From Paenibacillus sp. JZ16 (GTDB taxonomy: Bacteria; Bacillota; Bacilli; Paenibacillales; Paenibacillaceae): 64,000 nucleotides of DNA. The stretch covers positions 2,666,001 through 2,730,000 of the forward strand of contig NZ_CP017659.1 in assembly GCF_015326965.1 (NCBI RefSeq), written 5' to 3'. This document shows, in pieces, positions 9,269 to 22,476 of the stretch (position 1 is its first letter; each line of letters begins with the position of its first letter). Both the position numbers and the translations under genes were made by a program. Below the pieces are notes generated by a model. It did not search any database. It saw only the letters and a program-made list of their open reading frames with translations, and was not told where the DNA came from.

Positions 9269-12058
9269 TTACTGAAGTGCCGATGCATCCCGAATCAAAT
9301 AGGCTGCTGCTTCAGATGAAATATGCTTCCCCGTTTGGGCGTGGACTTGATTGATAAATGCTGTGATATTCCCTTTTGTGGCCTTCGCAGCAAGGCTGTT
9401 CGCAATACCAGGATTATCGATCCATCCCTGTTCAGCGAATCGATACACAAGCTTTTCCAGACTCTCGAAACTAGTGACGATGTGGAAATTCATCTCTTGA
9501 ACGGATTCATTGCCTGCCAAATCGGCTGCCCGTATCGTAAGCGTGTGCTCGCCCAGAGGGAGTCTGAATAACGGGAGGGCTGATGGATGGTCTACCCGCT
9601 CTCCGTCCAGCGTGATGACGGTTCCGTCCGTATCCATACCCGACCATTCGTCCTGAAGTTCGAAATCCAGCTTCAAATCATCTGCAGTGCTGATTTCTTC
9701 GGGTATGTCCGATTTCCAGCGGATTACGGGTCCCTCGCGGTCCACATGCAACTGGAGCTTACGCGGTGCCTCCTCGTTGCCAGCTTTGTCAATGGATCGA
9801 TAAGTAAGCACGTGACGTCCATCCTCCTGCACATGCAATGGCGAACCATCGTAGCTGGTCCAGCTTGCTCCTTCATCCCAGGAGTATAAAGTGGATTCAA
9901 TCCCGGCTCCTTCATCATAGGCCGACAGCGTAACCGTTACAGGGCTAACGAACCATCCATCCTTTCCATCAGGCTTCTCCGGATTGGTCGCAGGTTCTGT
10001 CGTTGGGGCCTGGGTATCCTCTTCTTCCGCATCGGATACGGGAATCATGTACATCCGTGTTTCTTGCGCATAATAGATGTTTCCGTCATCCCCCAAGGTA
10101 AAGAGTGCCGATTTGATTCCCAGTTCTTTATGCTCCATCGTGTCGGGATTCAAGATTGTCAACTGACCGTAGAGGTCGGTATAGAGCAGGCCATCGTTCC
10201 CCCATCTGAGGTGGATCGGCCTCCACATCCCGTAGTCCGTGACACCCGGATAAATGACCTTGCTTTTAACGACCTCCTGCGTGGCAGGGTCCACCGCAAA
10301 CAGAATGCCGTCTGCTGCTGCCCAGAGGAGTCCGTCTTGATCGAAGGTCAGCCCGCTGATCATGATCGGGGATTTAACGGCGCCCGGAATATCAGGCGTG
10401 AATTCGCTAAGCTTTTCGCCGCTAACGGCATCCCACACAAACATTTTTGCTTCCGACTCGGTTGGATCGATGCCCAGACCGCCTCTTATGCTGGTCGAGC
10501 CGTAAATCTTGCCGTCCCGATAAGCCAATCCCACGATGCTCTGGTTCCGAACGACATGGCGATGAACATCAAACGTTTCGGAGGCCGGGTCGTACGCAAC
10601 GAGCGCTCCGCCCAATTCTCCGTAATACGGTATGGTCCCAAAGTAGATTTTGCCTCCGCCCGTAGTCTGGACATAAGGACGATCTTGGTCTTCCTCCATG
10701 TAGAATAAGGATTCCGGATTGAGGTCCGGATTGTTCGGATCCGTTTGAACGGGAAGCGTTGTATCCAGCTTGCGAATCTCCGCTTTGGGATAAATGCCAA
10801 AGTATACGTCATTCCCAAGCGAGCCGATGCTTTCGGCTTGACCCATCGGATACGTCGAATGGGTGCGCGTAACGGGATCGAACACGCCTCCCAATGCGGA
10901 GGTCATGCCGCTTGTATAGATTTTGCCGCCCGGTCCTTTCTCCAGAGCCTGAATAAGCGTAGGTTGCCCTTCGGCGACCGCAGGCAGCGTCTTATGAATG
11001 CCGGACTCGAAGTTGAACAGTGCCGCCTTCCCTCCGAATTGGATCGTCACTAAGGTCTCGCCGGGAAGCTCCGGATCATCCGGAAAACGGACCCAGCCGG
11101 TAGAGCGGAAACCAGTTCCATAAGCAATCCCCGTATCCGTGACCTGCCGCGTCGTCATATCAAAAGCTTGAACTTTCCGATTTTGGACGAAATACACTTT
11201 TCCTTCGCGTTCGGGCGACACATCAAGGCCGCCGTATCCGCTGTATACCTCATCCAGCCAGACGCCCCTCGCCATATCGTATATAATCAATGCGGTTGTT
11301 CCATTGCCGTTTAAGTAAGCGAAAAGGTAATCCCCCCTGGCATCCAGGCCATACACAAACGGGAGACTGCTTACGCCCGGTACGTCCCGAATCGGCAGTT
11401 CTGTCTTGTCCCCGGTAACCGGGTCGAACTTGACGATATGGCCTACCGTGCCGATACCTGCATAAACGATACCATCCGCATAGGCAATAGAACGAACATA
11501 CCCTTGGCCTTCTACCATGGTTCCGTAATTCGTGAACGAATTCGTTTTGGGATCGAATTTAAACACCTTGGCGTTGGGATACGTCCCGCCGTATACATTC
11601 CCTTGCTCATCCGTGACTAATCCCCAGATAGAGGTTTCGCCTGGAATCGCGGGTCCCAAATCATCAAGTTCTTTGGTCTGGGGCGAATATCGGTAAACTT
11701 TGGATTGACCTGCTATATATAGCGTTCCGTCTGGAGCAATGGTCTTAGCCCAGGAGCTGTCGGCATCCGGAAGCGGGATCGTCCGGAGCAATTTGTTGTC
11801 CACGAGGTCAATAACGTTTAACATGGCCGGCTTTCCATTCACCGTGGTATACATGACGTCACGACCATCCTCTTGACCATAAGCGCTTTCAAAAATGGCA
11901 ATCTGCTGAATAGGAGCTCCCACGGAAACAGGGTCCCCGAATTGTTTGTTGATTGACGATTGAGCTTCTACAGGCACTGGTTGCAGCGAAGACAATCCTA
12001 ATAGGGTTATCGTAAGTATGATCAACTGGGTTTTGAACGGCACGATATTTAATTTCAT
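9269..12058 (-). CDS. Secreted beta-propeller protein with Ig-like C-terminal domains
   Basis: A roughly 929-residue exported paralogue of the neighbouring dockerin protein; the opening blades align closely (QEDGRDVMYTTVNGKPAMLN against EQDGRKVMFTTVKGSPAQFN). The signal peptide ends around PVEAQS (residue 33). The propeller spans to about residue 670. An OmpL47/chitobiase-type Ig-like domain follows (WFVSPVTVTLSAYDEGAGI, YSWDEGASW, YRSIDKAGN), then a second Ig-like segment, then a 65-residue helical FIMS-like tail (ESLEKLVYRFAEQGWI). ATG at 12058 is preferred over the TTG just before it because GAAAGGGGA sits at the right distance. Probably binds carbohydrate or cell surface; enzyme activity is not evident. 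Confidence 0.85.
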   Translation of the reverse strand: MKLNIVPFKTQLIILTITLLGLSSLQPVPVEAQSSINKQFGDPVSVGAPIQQIAIFESAYGQEDGRDVMYTTVNGKPAMLNVIDLVDNKLLRTIPLPDADSSWAKTIAPDGTLYIAGQSKVYRYSPQTKELDDLGPAIPGETSIWGLVTDEQGNVYGGTYPNAKVFKFDPKTNSFTNYGTMVEGQGYVRSIAYADGIVYAGIGTVGHIVKFDPVTGDKTELPIRDVPGVSSLPFVYGLDARGDYLFAYLNGNGTTALIIYDMARGVWLDEVYSGYGGLDVSPEREGKVYFVQNRKVQAFDMTTRQVTDTGIAYGTGFRSTGWVRFPDDPELPGETLVTIQFGGKAALFNFESGIHKTLPAVAEGQPTLIQALEKGPGGKIYTSGMTSALGGVFDPVTRTHSTYPMGQAESIGSLGNDVYFGIYPKAEIRKLDTTLPVQTDPNNPDLNPESLFYMEEDQDRPYVQTTGGGKIYFGTIPYYGELGGALVAYDPASETFDVHRHVVRNQSIVGLAYRDGKIYGSTSIRGGLGIDPTESEAKMFVWDAVSGEKLSEFTPDIPGAVKSPIMISGLTFDQDGLLWAAADGILFAVDPATQEVVKSKVIYPGVTDYGMWRPIHLRWGNDGLLYTDLYGQLTILNPDTMEHKELGIKSALFTLGDDGNIYYAQETRMYMIPVSDAEEEDTQAPTTEPATNPEKPDGKDGWFVSPVTVTLSAYDEGAGIESTLYSWDEGASWTSYDGSPLHVQEDGRHVLTYRSIDKAGNEEAPRKLQLHVDREGPVIRWKSDIPEEISTADDLKLDFELQDEWSGMDTDGTVITLDGERVDHPSALPLFRLPLGEHTLTIRAADLAGNESVQEMNFHIVTSFESLEKLVYRFAEQGWIDNPGIANSLAAKATKGNITAFINQVHAQTGKHISSEAAAYLIRDASALQ

Positions 12059-12091
12059 CAAATTTCCCCTTTCGAATATGGTTTAGCCTAG

Positions 12092-12106
12092 CGTTTGGAA
12101 CAAACG
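12092..12106. promoter_or_regulatory. Short perfect inverted repeat before the propeller genes
   Basis: CGTTTG-GAA-CAAACG lies about 35 bases upstream of the propeller operon start. It could be a regulator site or a 5' leader hairpin. The rest of the 12062-12310 gap holds no gene that I can support. Confidence 0.4.
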
Positions 12107-12310
12107 ATTGCCCCTCCCCTCAATTAACCTACAGGACGAAACAAGTATGGACTCCATTTCGTACTTGCTCATCATTGTAAAAATACTCAAGGGTTCCGTA
12201 AATGTCTCATTTTCAGAGATTTTGATTTTCTCCAAGTAGATTTGATGAATCCTTAAACATCCCTCAAGCACGGAGGATTCAGAGTGGTGGAAAATACAAA
12301 TGAAGTGGAG

Positions 12311-12348
12311 AAATCAAAAAAACCGAAATCCTTAAATAAGGATTTCGG
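12311..12348 (-). terminator. Rho-independent terminator of the beta-galactosidase operon
   Basis: Minus-strand stem CCGAAATCCTTA pairs with TAAGGATTTCGG (12323-12348) and is followed by a run of seven T (complement of 12316-12322). It lies about 30 bases past the lacZ stop. Confidence 0.9.
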
Positions 12349-12380
12349 CAATATTGTGGCAACGGTTATCGAAACTCGCA

Positions 12381-16329
<3,949 letters not shown>

Positions 16330-16333
<4 letters not shown>

Positions 16334-17250
16334 GATCTCTTGTCACCTCCAACTTTGTTCTGGATCATCGTCAATATGACCACCATGAGTACGATCGAGT
16401 AGGAAACGGTAGCTGCGTATCCAAAGTCAGGCGTGTATTCGAAGGAAAGATTGTAAATATATTGCGATATCGACATGGTTGCGTTTCCGGGGCCGCCTTT
16501 GGTGATGTTAACCACCTCGTCAAACAACTGGAGCGTTCCAATGGTCGATGTTATGGACGTAAACAAAATGATCGGCTTCAATAGCGGAATCGTAATTTTG
16601 AAAAACTGCGTGAAGGCATTTGCACCATCGATGCGTGCAGCTTCATACACGGATTTATCGATATTTTGAAGTGATGATAGATAGAAAATCATATTATAGC
16701 CTGTAAAACGCCAGGTAATCGCGATGATAATCGTAACTTTCGCCCAGAAAGGGTCGGTAATCCATTGAATCGGTTCCTGGATCAGATGAAGATTCACCAG
16801 AAATTTATTGACGATGCCGTCGGCTCCGAACATGTACTTAAAGACGACGGAGTACGCTACAAGCGAGGTTACCGTCGGCAGGAAAATAGCCGTTCTGAAA
16901 AAACCTTTAAACTTCAGTCTATCGTCATTGAGCAGCACAGCGATAAAGAGCGCCAGCACCAGCATGACCGGAACCTGAATGAGTAAGTAAATAAATGTGT
17001 TCTTGACGGCCGTAAGGAAGGTGGTATCGCTGAACAGACGAATATAGTTGTCTATACCGACAAACTGCAGATTGCTGCCCCTGCCTGATTTGAAGGATAG
17101 GATTAACGCTTGAACCATCGGATAGAAATAAAAAATACTAATCATGACAACCGGCACAAGAACAAAGAACCAGCCTGTCAAACGTATCCGCCTTTGACTG
17201 TTCAGGCCCTTATGAATTTGCGGGCTTAGCCTGGCTTTTTCTGTATTCAC
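16330..17250 (-). CDS. CUT1 sugar ABC transporter permease (MalF/LacF type)
   Basis: A permease of about 306 residues with six helices and the coupling loop EAARIDGANAFTQFFKITIPLLKP near residue 200. The frame stays open to 17361, but that extension overlaps the hairpin between this gene and the binding-protein gene. GTG at 17250, four bases after GGAG, gives MNTEKARLSPQ and a normal length. Partner of the MalG-type permease, with which it overlaps by four bases. Confidence 0.9.
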
Positions 17251-17289
17251 ACCACTCCACACCCTTCTGTTGATCCATGTCTTATGGAT

Positions 17290-17358
17290 AGAAATAATAA
17301 AACCCTCGCTCCCTTCCTTCAGCAGATGTCCACTTTTCAGGAGAAGAAGGAGCAAGGG
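17290..17358 (-). terminator. Intercistronic hairpin between binding protein and permeases
   Basis: Minus-strand CCCTTGCTCCTTC (17358-17346) can pair, with a bulge, to GAAGGAAGGGAGCGAGGG (about 17319-17302), followed by TTTTATTATTTC. The position, just past the lipoprotein stop, suggests partial termination or a 3' stabiliser. Either would keep the binding protein more abundant than the permeases. Confidence 0.6.
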
Positions 17359-17382
17359 CATTTGTGTACTGCCTGAGTGTGT

Positions 17383-18696
17383 TTAACGAATTTGCGTATC
17401 GGCCTGCGCCTGCGCATCTTTCAGAACAGTTTCCACGACTTTACCGCCGAGATACGCCTGCATGGCAACGACCATAATGTCCTCGATGGCGTACGTATTC
17501 ATGCCGTAGTTAACGTTAGGAATTTGTTCGGTCCAAGCGGCAAAGTCTGATACGACTTTTTGGCCTTGGAAATATTCATCCGCTGCCGCGTAAGCTTCTC
17601 CGCTTGCGGCGGCTTTCAGGGTGCCGATGACCCCAACTTTTGTGTTCAACGTCTGATACAGCTCAGCATCGGAAGCAAATGTCTTCGCGAGGAAATCCGC
17701 AGCTGCTTCTTTACCCTCTACATTCATGACATACCAGGAGCTGCCGCCAAGGTTGGATGCATGGACGGACCCCTCTGTTGCCGCAAGCTTAGGAAGCGGA
17801 GCTACCGCCCATTTACCGGATTGGGAAGCTTCGGCTTTGATCGAAGGTGTAATCCAGTTACCAGTCGGCACGGTAGCCACTTCACCGCTGTTGAATGCTC
17901 CGACAAATTGGCTCCAGTCCGAGTTCACCTTCACGATGCCGGAATCCATCATTTCTTTGTACAATTCAAAGGCTTCCTTCAATGGAGCATTGTCTGCAAT
18001 CGTCGGAGTCTGGCCATCTTCTGCCGTATACCACGCCCCCGCTGATTGGATCATCATGCGGATAAGTCCCAAATCGTTAGGATCGAGCGTAATCATGTTT
18101 TTGCCGGTTTTCTCTTTGACGGCTTTGCCAATCTCGATGTACTGCTTCCAGTCGATGTCCTGCAGGTCATCCAGACTGTAGCCTGCTTGCTCGAGATAAT
18201 CCGTTCGCACGTACATTCCCGTCACGCCGGAATCAAACGGAACGCCGTACTGCTTGCCATCTACGCTGGTCGGGCCAATCTTATAGTCCGCAAAGTCATC
18301 CACTTTCACGATGTCCGTCAATTCGTAGAAGGAATCCGGATACGCTTGCAAGAAGCTCTGCGCACGGTAATCCTCAATGAGCACGATGTTAGGCAAACCT
18401 TTTGTGGAACCGGAGTTCAACCCGGTGTTCAGCTTTTGAACGATATCGGCCTGCGCATTCTCTACCACATGAATCGTGACGTCCGGATTCACTTGGGCAT
18501 AGGCTTCTTTAGCTACATTCATGGCGGCAATGTTAAATGCCGGGTCCCAAGCCCATACCGTAATTTCTTTTGGAGCGGCACTGCCTCCACCGCTAGAGCT
18601 GCCGTTACTGCCCGACCCGCCTTCCGTACCGCCGCCCGAGGAACATGCCGACAAGAGGAGAACCCCGGCCAGCAGTAAGCTCATTAATTTTTTCAA
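17383..18696 (-). CDS. Sugar ABC transporter substrate-binding lipoprotein
   Basis: A 437-residue family 1 extracellular solute-binding protein. The lipoprotein signal ends at LLLSACSSGGG (lipidated Cys about 18), then a Gly/Ser linker, then the binding fold from KEITVWAWDPAFNIAAMN. The start is TTG at 18696 after AAGGGGG; the next in-frame ATG would cut the signal peptide. It delivers sugar to the CUT1 permeases downstream and is probably induced by the YesM/YesN pair encoded just upstream. The beta-galactosidase suggests a galactose-containing oligosaccharide, which is inference. Confidence 0.92.
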   Translation of the reverse strand: MKKLMSLLLAGVLLLSACSSGGGTEGGSGSNGSSSGGGSAAPKEITVWAWDPAFNIAAMNVAKEAYAQVNPDVTIHVVENAQADIVQKLNTGLNSGSTKGLPNIVLIEDYRAQSFLQAYPDSFYELTDIVKVDDFADYKIGPTSVDGKQYGVPFDSGVTGMYVRTDYLEQAGYSLDDLQDIDWKQYIEIGKAVKEKTGKNMITLDPNDLGLIRMMIQSAGAWYTAEDGQTPTIADNAPLKEAFELYKEMMDSGIVKVNSDWSQFVGAFNSGEVATVPTGNWITPSIKAEASQSGKWAVAPLPKLAATEGSVHASNLGGSSWYVMNVEGKEAAADFLAKTFASDAELYQTLNTKVGVIGTLKAAASGEAYAAADEYFQGQKVVSDFAAWTEQIPNVNYGMNTYAIEDIMVVAMQAYLGGKVVETVLKDAQAQADTQIR

Positions 18697-18721
18697 TGTG
18701 TAACCCCCTTTTAAGTCTGAA

Positions 18722-18763
18722 AATAATAAAAGATGGAAGCGTTTTCTCTGCTACGCATCCATC
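18722..18763 (-). terminator. Terminator or leader hairpin between the kinase and the sugar transporter
   Basis: GATGGATGCGT pairs with ACGCTTCCATC (10 of 11) around a 10-base loop, followed by TTTTATTATTTT on the minus strand. It would end the two-component transcript. The transporter genes start only 26 bases later, so if their promoter lies upstream, the hairpin sits in their 5' leader. Confidence 0.7.
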
Positions 18764-18772
18764 TTATCATTT

Positions 18773-18786
18773 TGTATTCGTTTTCA
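18773..18786 (-). promoter_or_regulatory. CcpA site (cre-like)
   Basis: TGTATTCGTTTTCA matches the cre consensus TGWAANCGNTNWCA at 13 of 14 positions. It lies about 80 bases upstream of the sugar-binding protein gene, a usual place for catabolite repression of a sugar-uptake operon. No convincing -35/-10 pair was identified nearby; an activator-dependent promoter is likely. Confidence 0.55.
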
Positions 18787-18881
18787 TTGGCACTATCTTT
18801 GTTAGCTTTGGTGCTATTATTGGATCCTGTTTTTCGCCTTCATACCGGCTCTGGTACAATCTTTAGGTTCTTGTAATATCT

Positions 18882-20672
18882 TTAGCTTTTGGTCAATGGT
18901 AGCGTAATGATGATTTTTGTTCCTTCACTGCGTTTGCTTGTAATGTGGATCCCGTATTTCTCGCCGTACATCAACTTAATTCGGTCATCCACATTGCGTA
19001 TCCCAATGCCGGAGAACAATTGGCGTTTGCTCATCGGTGCAGGCAACGATTCTTCCTCCGCCGGGTTCTGCTCCAGATTCATTCCGTCCCCGTCATCTAC
19101 AACTTCACATACAAGCTGGTCTTCCTGAACCGCAATCATGATCAGAATTGTTCCCTCTCCCTTGATGTTGAATGCGTGAAAGAATGCATTCTCAATAAAA
19201 GGCTTAAGAATGAGTTTGGGCATATGATAATCCAGGCTATCCGGCTCCACAAAGTAATGAACGCGGATTTTCTCACCGTAACGCACGTGATTAATATACA
19301 CATAATGCTTCAGTGTCTCCAGCTCCTGCCGCACAGGTATGGTGGAATGAATATCGCTGACTGTATTTTGCAGGAGCGATATAAGCGCGTTGATCGTACC
19401 CGCGGCTTTTTCCTTGTTGCCCTGCTGCACCAGAAATTTGATCGAAGCCAGCGTATTGTATAAAAAATGTGGATTGATTTGCATTTGGAGCGCGGCCAGC
19501 TCCGCATTTCGCTGCTGCTTCTGGGTTTCCATCAATCGATCCACATAATCGTGCAGCTCATCAAGCATATAATTATACGCATTCCCTAATTCCTTAACTT
19601 CATAACTGCTATTGGCAACATCTACATGATGATCGAATCCGCTTGTCGGAATATTCGACATCTGTTTGACGAGCACACGGAGCGACTGCGTCATTCGCCG
19701 GGTGATCAGAAAAACAATGACAAGTGATATCGCAACGATGGACATGATTGTCAAGGTGACTGCTTTAGCGTTCACCATCTGTCCGGTCACGGCTTTCTTG
19801 TCGATCATATTGACCAAATAAAACTCGAATTCCGGCAAGTATTCCGAGAACACAATTCGTTCGTTCCCCATCACATAGGCAGATGCATCGTCCTCTCCCT
19901 CGCCCTGATCCGTTACGACTTCTTGAAGCAGCCCCTTATCCGCCATCCCGATCAACTCGGTCCTGTTGCTGGATACAATAACCCCTTCCTCGTTCAACAG
20001 CACGACGTCATTGCCTTCGCTTGTAAAATTGGCATAGAAGGGTTTAAAATTCCGGTCGCGAATGGCCACGTATAACGTGCCATACATTCTCCCGGTCGAC
20101 TGATCAAAGAGAGCTTTGGAAGCGACGAGCATGGGCTCCTTTGCGTCTGCGCTATGACCCTCGTTGCGATAAAGCTGGTATAAGATTTGCGCAGGGTGAG
20201 CCATAGTCGCTTTTGTAATCGGGTGATCCTTCAGTTCCTTGGCCGAGATAGACCAATACCAAGGATCTGTGGAATAACTTCTCCCATTCGCTCCAACGAT
20301 CATGATGCCAACATCGTAAGCACTAAAGTTAGACTGGACCGACTTCATGCCCTCTGTCATCTGGTACGTTTTCATCGCAAGCGCCACGGCCTCCGTCTCT
20401 CCGCCCGATAAATAACTGCGGATCGCCGCATTCTGGGCGATCATGGTGGCACCGGTTGCTATGGCGTTATTATAGGACTCCAGGTTTGACTTCATCTGGT
20501 TTAACAACTTGCCGTTCGTGATGCTGAATGTCTGCAGAAATAACTTTTCCGACATGCTGATGGTAATGGACAGCGTCAGAAGTGATACGGTCACGATGCT
20601 GATGAGGGTCACGAGAAACAGCTTAAGGAATAACCCCTGTTTTCGCAGCTTGTTTATGGCTTGTCCGATCAT
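18882..20672 (-). CDS. YesM-type sensor histidine kinase
   Basis: A 596-residue membrane kinase. Helix one is near residues 15-40, then a large extracellular Cache-like sensor to about 300, helix two near 303-323, HAMP to about 375, and a His_kinase domain with INPHFLYN (phospho-acceptor about H402). The C-terminal ATPase has the N-box-like region ILKPFIENAFFHAF and DDGDGM. It overlaps the response regulator by four bases. Such pairs sense extracellular glycans and activate the neighbouring ABC transporter; the transporter operon follows directly. Confidence 0.93.
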   Translation of the reverse strand: MIGQAINKLRKQGLFLKLFLVTLISIVTVSLLTLSITISMSEKLFLQTFSITNGKLLNQMKSNLESYNNAIATGATMIAQNAAIRSYLSGGETEAVALAMKTYQMTEGMKSVQSNFSAYDVGIMIVGANGRSYSTDPWYWSISAKELKDHPITKATMAHPAQILYQLYRNEGHSADAKEPMLVASKALFDQSTGRMYGTLYVAIRDRNFKPFYANFTSEGNDVVLLNEEGVIVSSNRTELIGMADKGLLQEVVTDQGEGEDDASAYVMGNERIVFSEYLPEFEFYLVNMIDKKAVTGQMVNAKAVTLTIMSIVAISLVIVFLITRRMTQSLRVLVKQMSNIPTSGFDHHVDVANSSYEVKELGNAYNYMLDELHDYVDRLMETQKQQRNAELAALQMQINPHFLYNTLASIKFLVQQGNKEKAAGTINALISLLQNTVSDIHSTIPVRQELETLKHYVYINHVRYGEKIRVHYFVEPDSLDYHMPKLILKPFIENAFFHAFNIKGEGTILIMIAVQEDQLVCEVVDDGDGMNLEQNPAEEESLPAPMSKRQLFSGIGIRNVDDRIKLMYGEKYGIHITSKRSEGTKIIITLPLTKS

Positions 20673-22240
20673 GATTCCCGTATCTCCCGTGCGTCTTGCC
20701 TCCGAAACTGGCTCGGAGAGATGCCTGTCTGCTTCTTGAACACCTTGGTGAAGTAGCTCTGATCCGAGTATCCCACGCTGGCGCTGATTTCGGAAATCGT
20801 ATGTTCCGTTGTCAGAAGCAGCTCCATGGCTTTTTCCAAGCGGATTTTGTTGAGGTATTCACTGAAACCTTCTCCATTATACACAGCAAAATAACTTGAC
20901 AGATAAGATGCATTGAAGTGGAACTGCCTGGCCACTCCGGTGAGTGTGATGGGGTCGGCATAATGGTCCTGAATATATTCAAGCAGCCGGTCCATATTGG
21001 GATTAACGGATGTATTCGTCTCGCCTATCGCACGTTCCGCTTCGCGGATGAACGCTTCGACAACAGCGATAGCTTCGCTGGCATACCTGGCTTCGTCTAT
21101 TTTTCGGAAATAATCGTATTTGGCATTCTCCAGGCTTCCGGTCTCAACCTTCATTTTTCCAAGCGTGGTCGCCACGTTAAATATGAAATTCCCCAACGAC
21201 GATTTGAATTCGAAAATATCGGTGCGATAATCCATCGAGCGCAGGCCGGCGTATTCCAAAAAGCCGGTGAAGGCCTTCCGGTACTGCCTACGTTTCAACA
21301 GTTCCATGAGCTCGCCCATGTCATATTCGAGATGCGAATCCGGAAGGCCCGGCAAATGTTCGTATTCAATCAGCGTCCGGTCCTTAAGGAAGAAGCCGTA
21401 TCGCATGAGTTTCAGATAATTGTCATGGTAGACCTCACCGAGACTTTTAAAATCGGCGAAGCACTGGCTGATAACAAAATGCGTCTCACTCATATCCTGT
21501 ACCAGTTTGGAGATCAGATGCCGGAGTTCAATAACAAGCTCGTCCCACCGCTCAGGATTCACATTGAGCAGAAAAAGTGCCGTATCGTTAATAAACTTCA
21601 ACCGTATATACACGATCTCGGACAAAGCAAGCTGCTGAAGCCCTCGTTCCATTTCGTTTCCGAAACTCCATTTGTCACCGGAATCTTTCATGTGCTTCAT
21701 ATCCGCTCCAAAAAACAAATACTGTCCATAAGGGAATATCGAATCCAGCAACACGGGATCCAGCGCAGGCTCATACCCGGTCATAAGTTTCTCGATGGCT
21801 TGCAGGATCTGCCCTTCCTCACGACCCGCGCTTGGATCATCCATCGGCTTCATGGCGACCATTTTGGCCGTAGTTTTATTTAGGATGGATAATAGATAAT
21901 CAGCTTCCAGCTTTGGCTTCAGGATATAGTCCGCTACACCGCTCTGGAAAGTAGACCGGACGTAATCGTATTCACTGAAACTACTGAGCACGATGACTTC
22001 GATGTGAGGATGCTTCTCCTTAACAATCTTGACCAGTTTCTCCCCGCCCATGACAGGCATTACGATATCTGTAAGAATGACGTGGGGATTCACCTCATCC
22101 ATCAAATTCAGTGCTTCCAGACCGTTAGAAGCCTCACCGACGATTTGGTATCCTTCCTGTTCCCAATTGAGCAGGTGTTTAATCCCCTGCCTGACAAGCA
22201 TTTCGTCATCCACAATCATGATCTTGAATAATGGTTTCAT
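20669..22240 (-). CDS. YesN-type response regulator with AraC DNA-binding domain
   Basis: A 523-residue regulator. The N-terminal receiver has acidic residues DDE at 11-13 and phospho-acceptor about D58 in ILTDIVMP. A middle region of about 280 residues follows, and two AraC helix-turn-helix units close the protein (ITLTGVARQFHFNASYLSSYF and HTISEISASVGYSDQSYFTKVFKKQTG, then the PSQFRR end). It is first in the set with the YesM kinase and most likely activates the sugar transporter and beta-galactosidase genes. It is preceded by a gap of about 230 bases. Confidence 0.93.
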   Translation of the reverse strand: MKPLFKIMIVDDEMLVRQGIKHLLNWEQEGYQIVGEASNGLEALNLMDEVNPHVILTDIVMPVMGGEKLVKIVKEKHPHIEVIVLSSFSEYDYVRSTFQSGVADYILKPKLEADYLLSILNKTTAKMVAMKPMDDPSAGREEGQILQAIEKLMTGYEPALDPVLLDSIFPYGQYLFFGADMKHMKDSGDKWSFGNEMERGLQQLALSEIVYIRLKFINDTALFLLNVNPERWDELVIELRHLISKLVQDMSETHFVISQCFADFKSLGEVYHDNYLKLMRYGFFLKDRTLIEYEHLPGLPDSHLEYDMGELMELLKRRQYRKAFTGFLEYAGLRSMDYRTDIFEFKSSLGNFIFNVATTLGKMKVETGSLENAKYDYFRKIDEARYASEAIAVVEAFIREAERAIGETNTSVNPNMDRLLEYIQDHYADPITLTGVARQFHFNASYLSSYFAVYNGEGFSEYLNKIRLEKAMELLLTTEHTISEISASVGYSDQSYFTKVFKKQTGISPSQFRRQDAREIRES

Positions 22241-22431
22241 ACCTGCCTCCCTTGCAGCCTTGTAACCGTTTACGATTTGCCGGATATGTCTTAGCCAACC
22301 TTCATTTCAACGACATGATCTAATTAACTCAAAGATTATGGCATACAAATATCATACACTGCAACGTACAATTAAAAAATATAACGGACTGCATATATAC
22401 CGTTCCTCTACTAAATACATTTTTAAAAAAA

Positions 22432-22467
22432 AGGGGTCAAAAAGCCAGACCGGGGGCGGTTCTGGCT
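22432..22467 (-). terminator. Terminator after the NlpC/P60 gene
   Basis: On the minus strand AGCCAGAACCG pairs with CGGTCTGGCT (one bulge) around a C-rich loop. It is followed by TTTTTGACCCC and eight T. It ends the leftward CgeB-like/NlpC transcript. The remaining 22241-22430 stretch is AT-rich and would carry the YesN promoter; no gene is seen. Confidence 0.85.
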
Positions 22468-22476
22468 TATGCCAAG

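Noticed and set aside
12083..12271. 62-codon leftward frame upstream of the propeller operon
   Set aside because: No ribosome site, no recognisable domain, and it lies in the region expected to hold the operon promoter.
12323..12348. Considered as a CRISPR-like or mobile-element repeat
   Set aside because: It is a single terminator hairpin; no spaced repeats occur around it.
17251..17361. N-terminal extension of the MalF-type permease
   Set aside because: It covers the intercistronic hairpin and would make the protein too long; GTG at 17250 fits better.
20918..21883. 321-codon rightward frame inside the YesN gene
   Set aside because: Antisense shadow of a well-supported response regulator.
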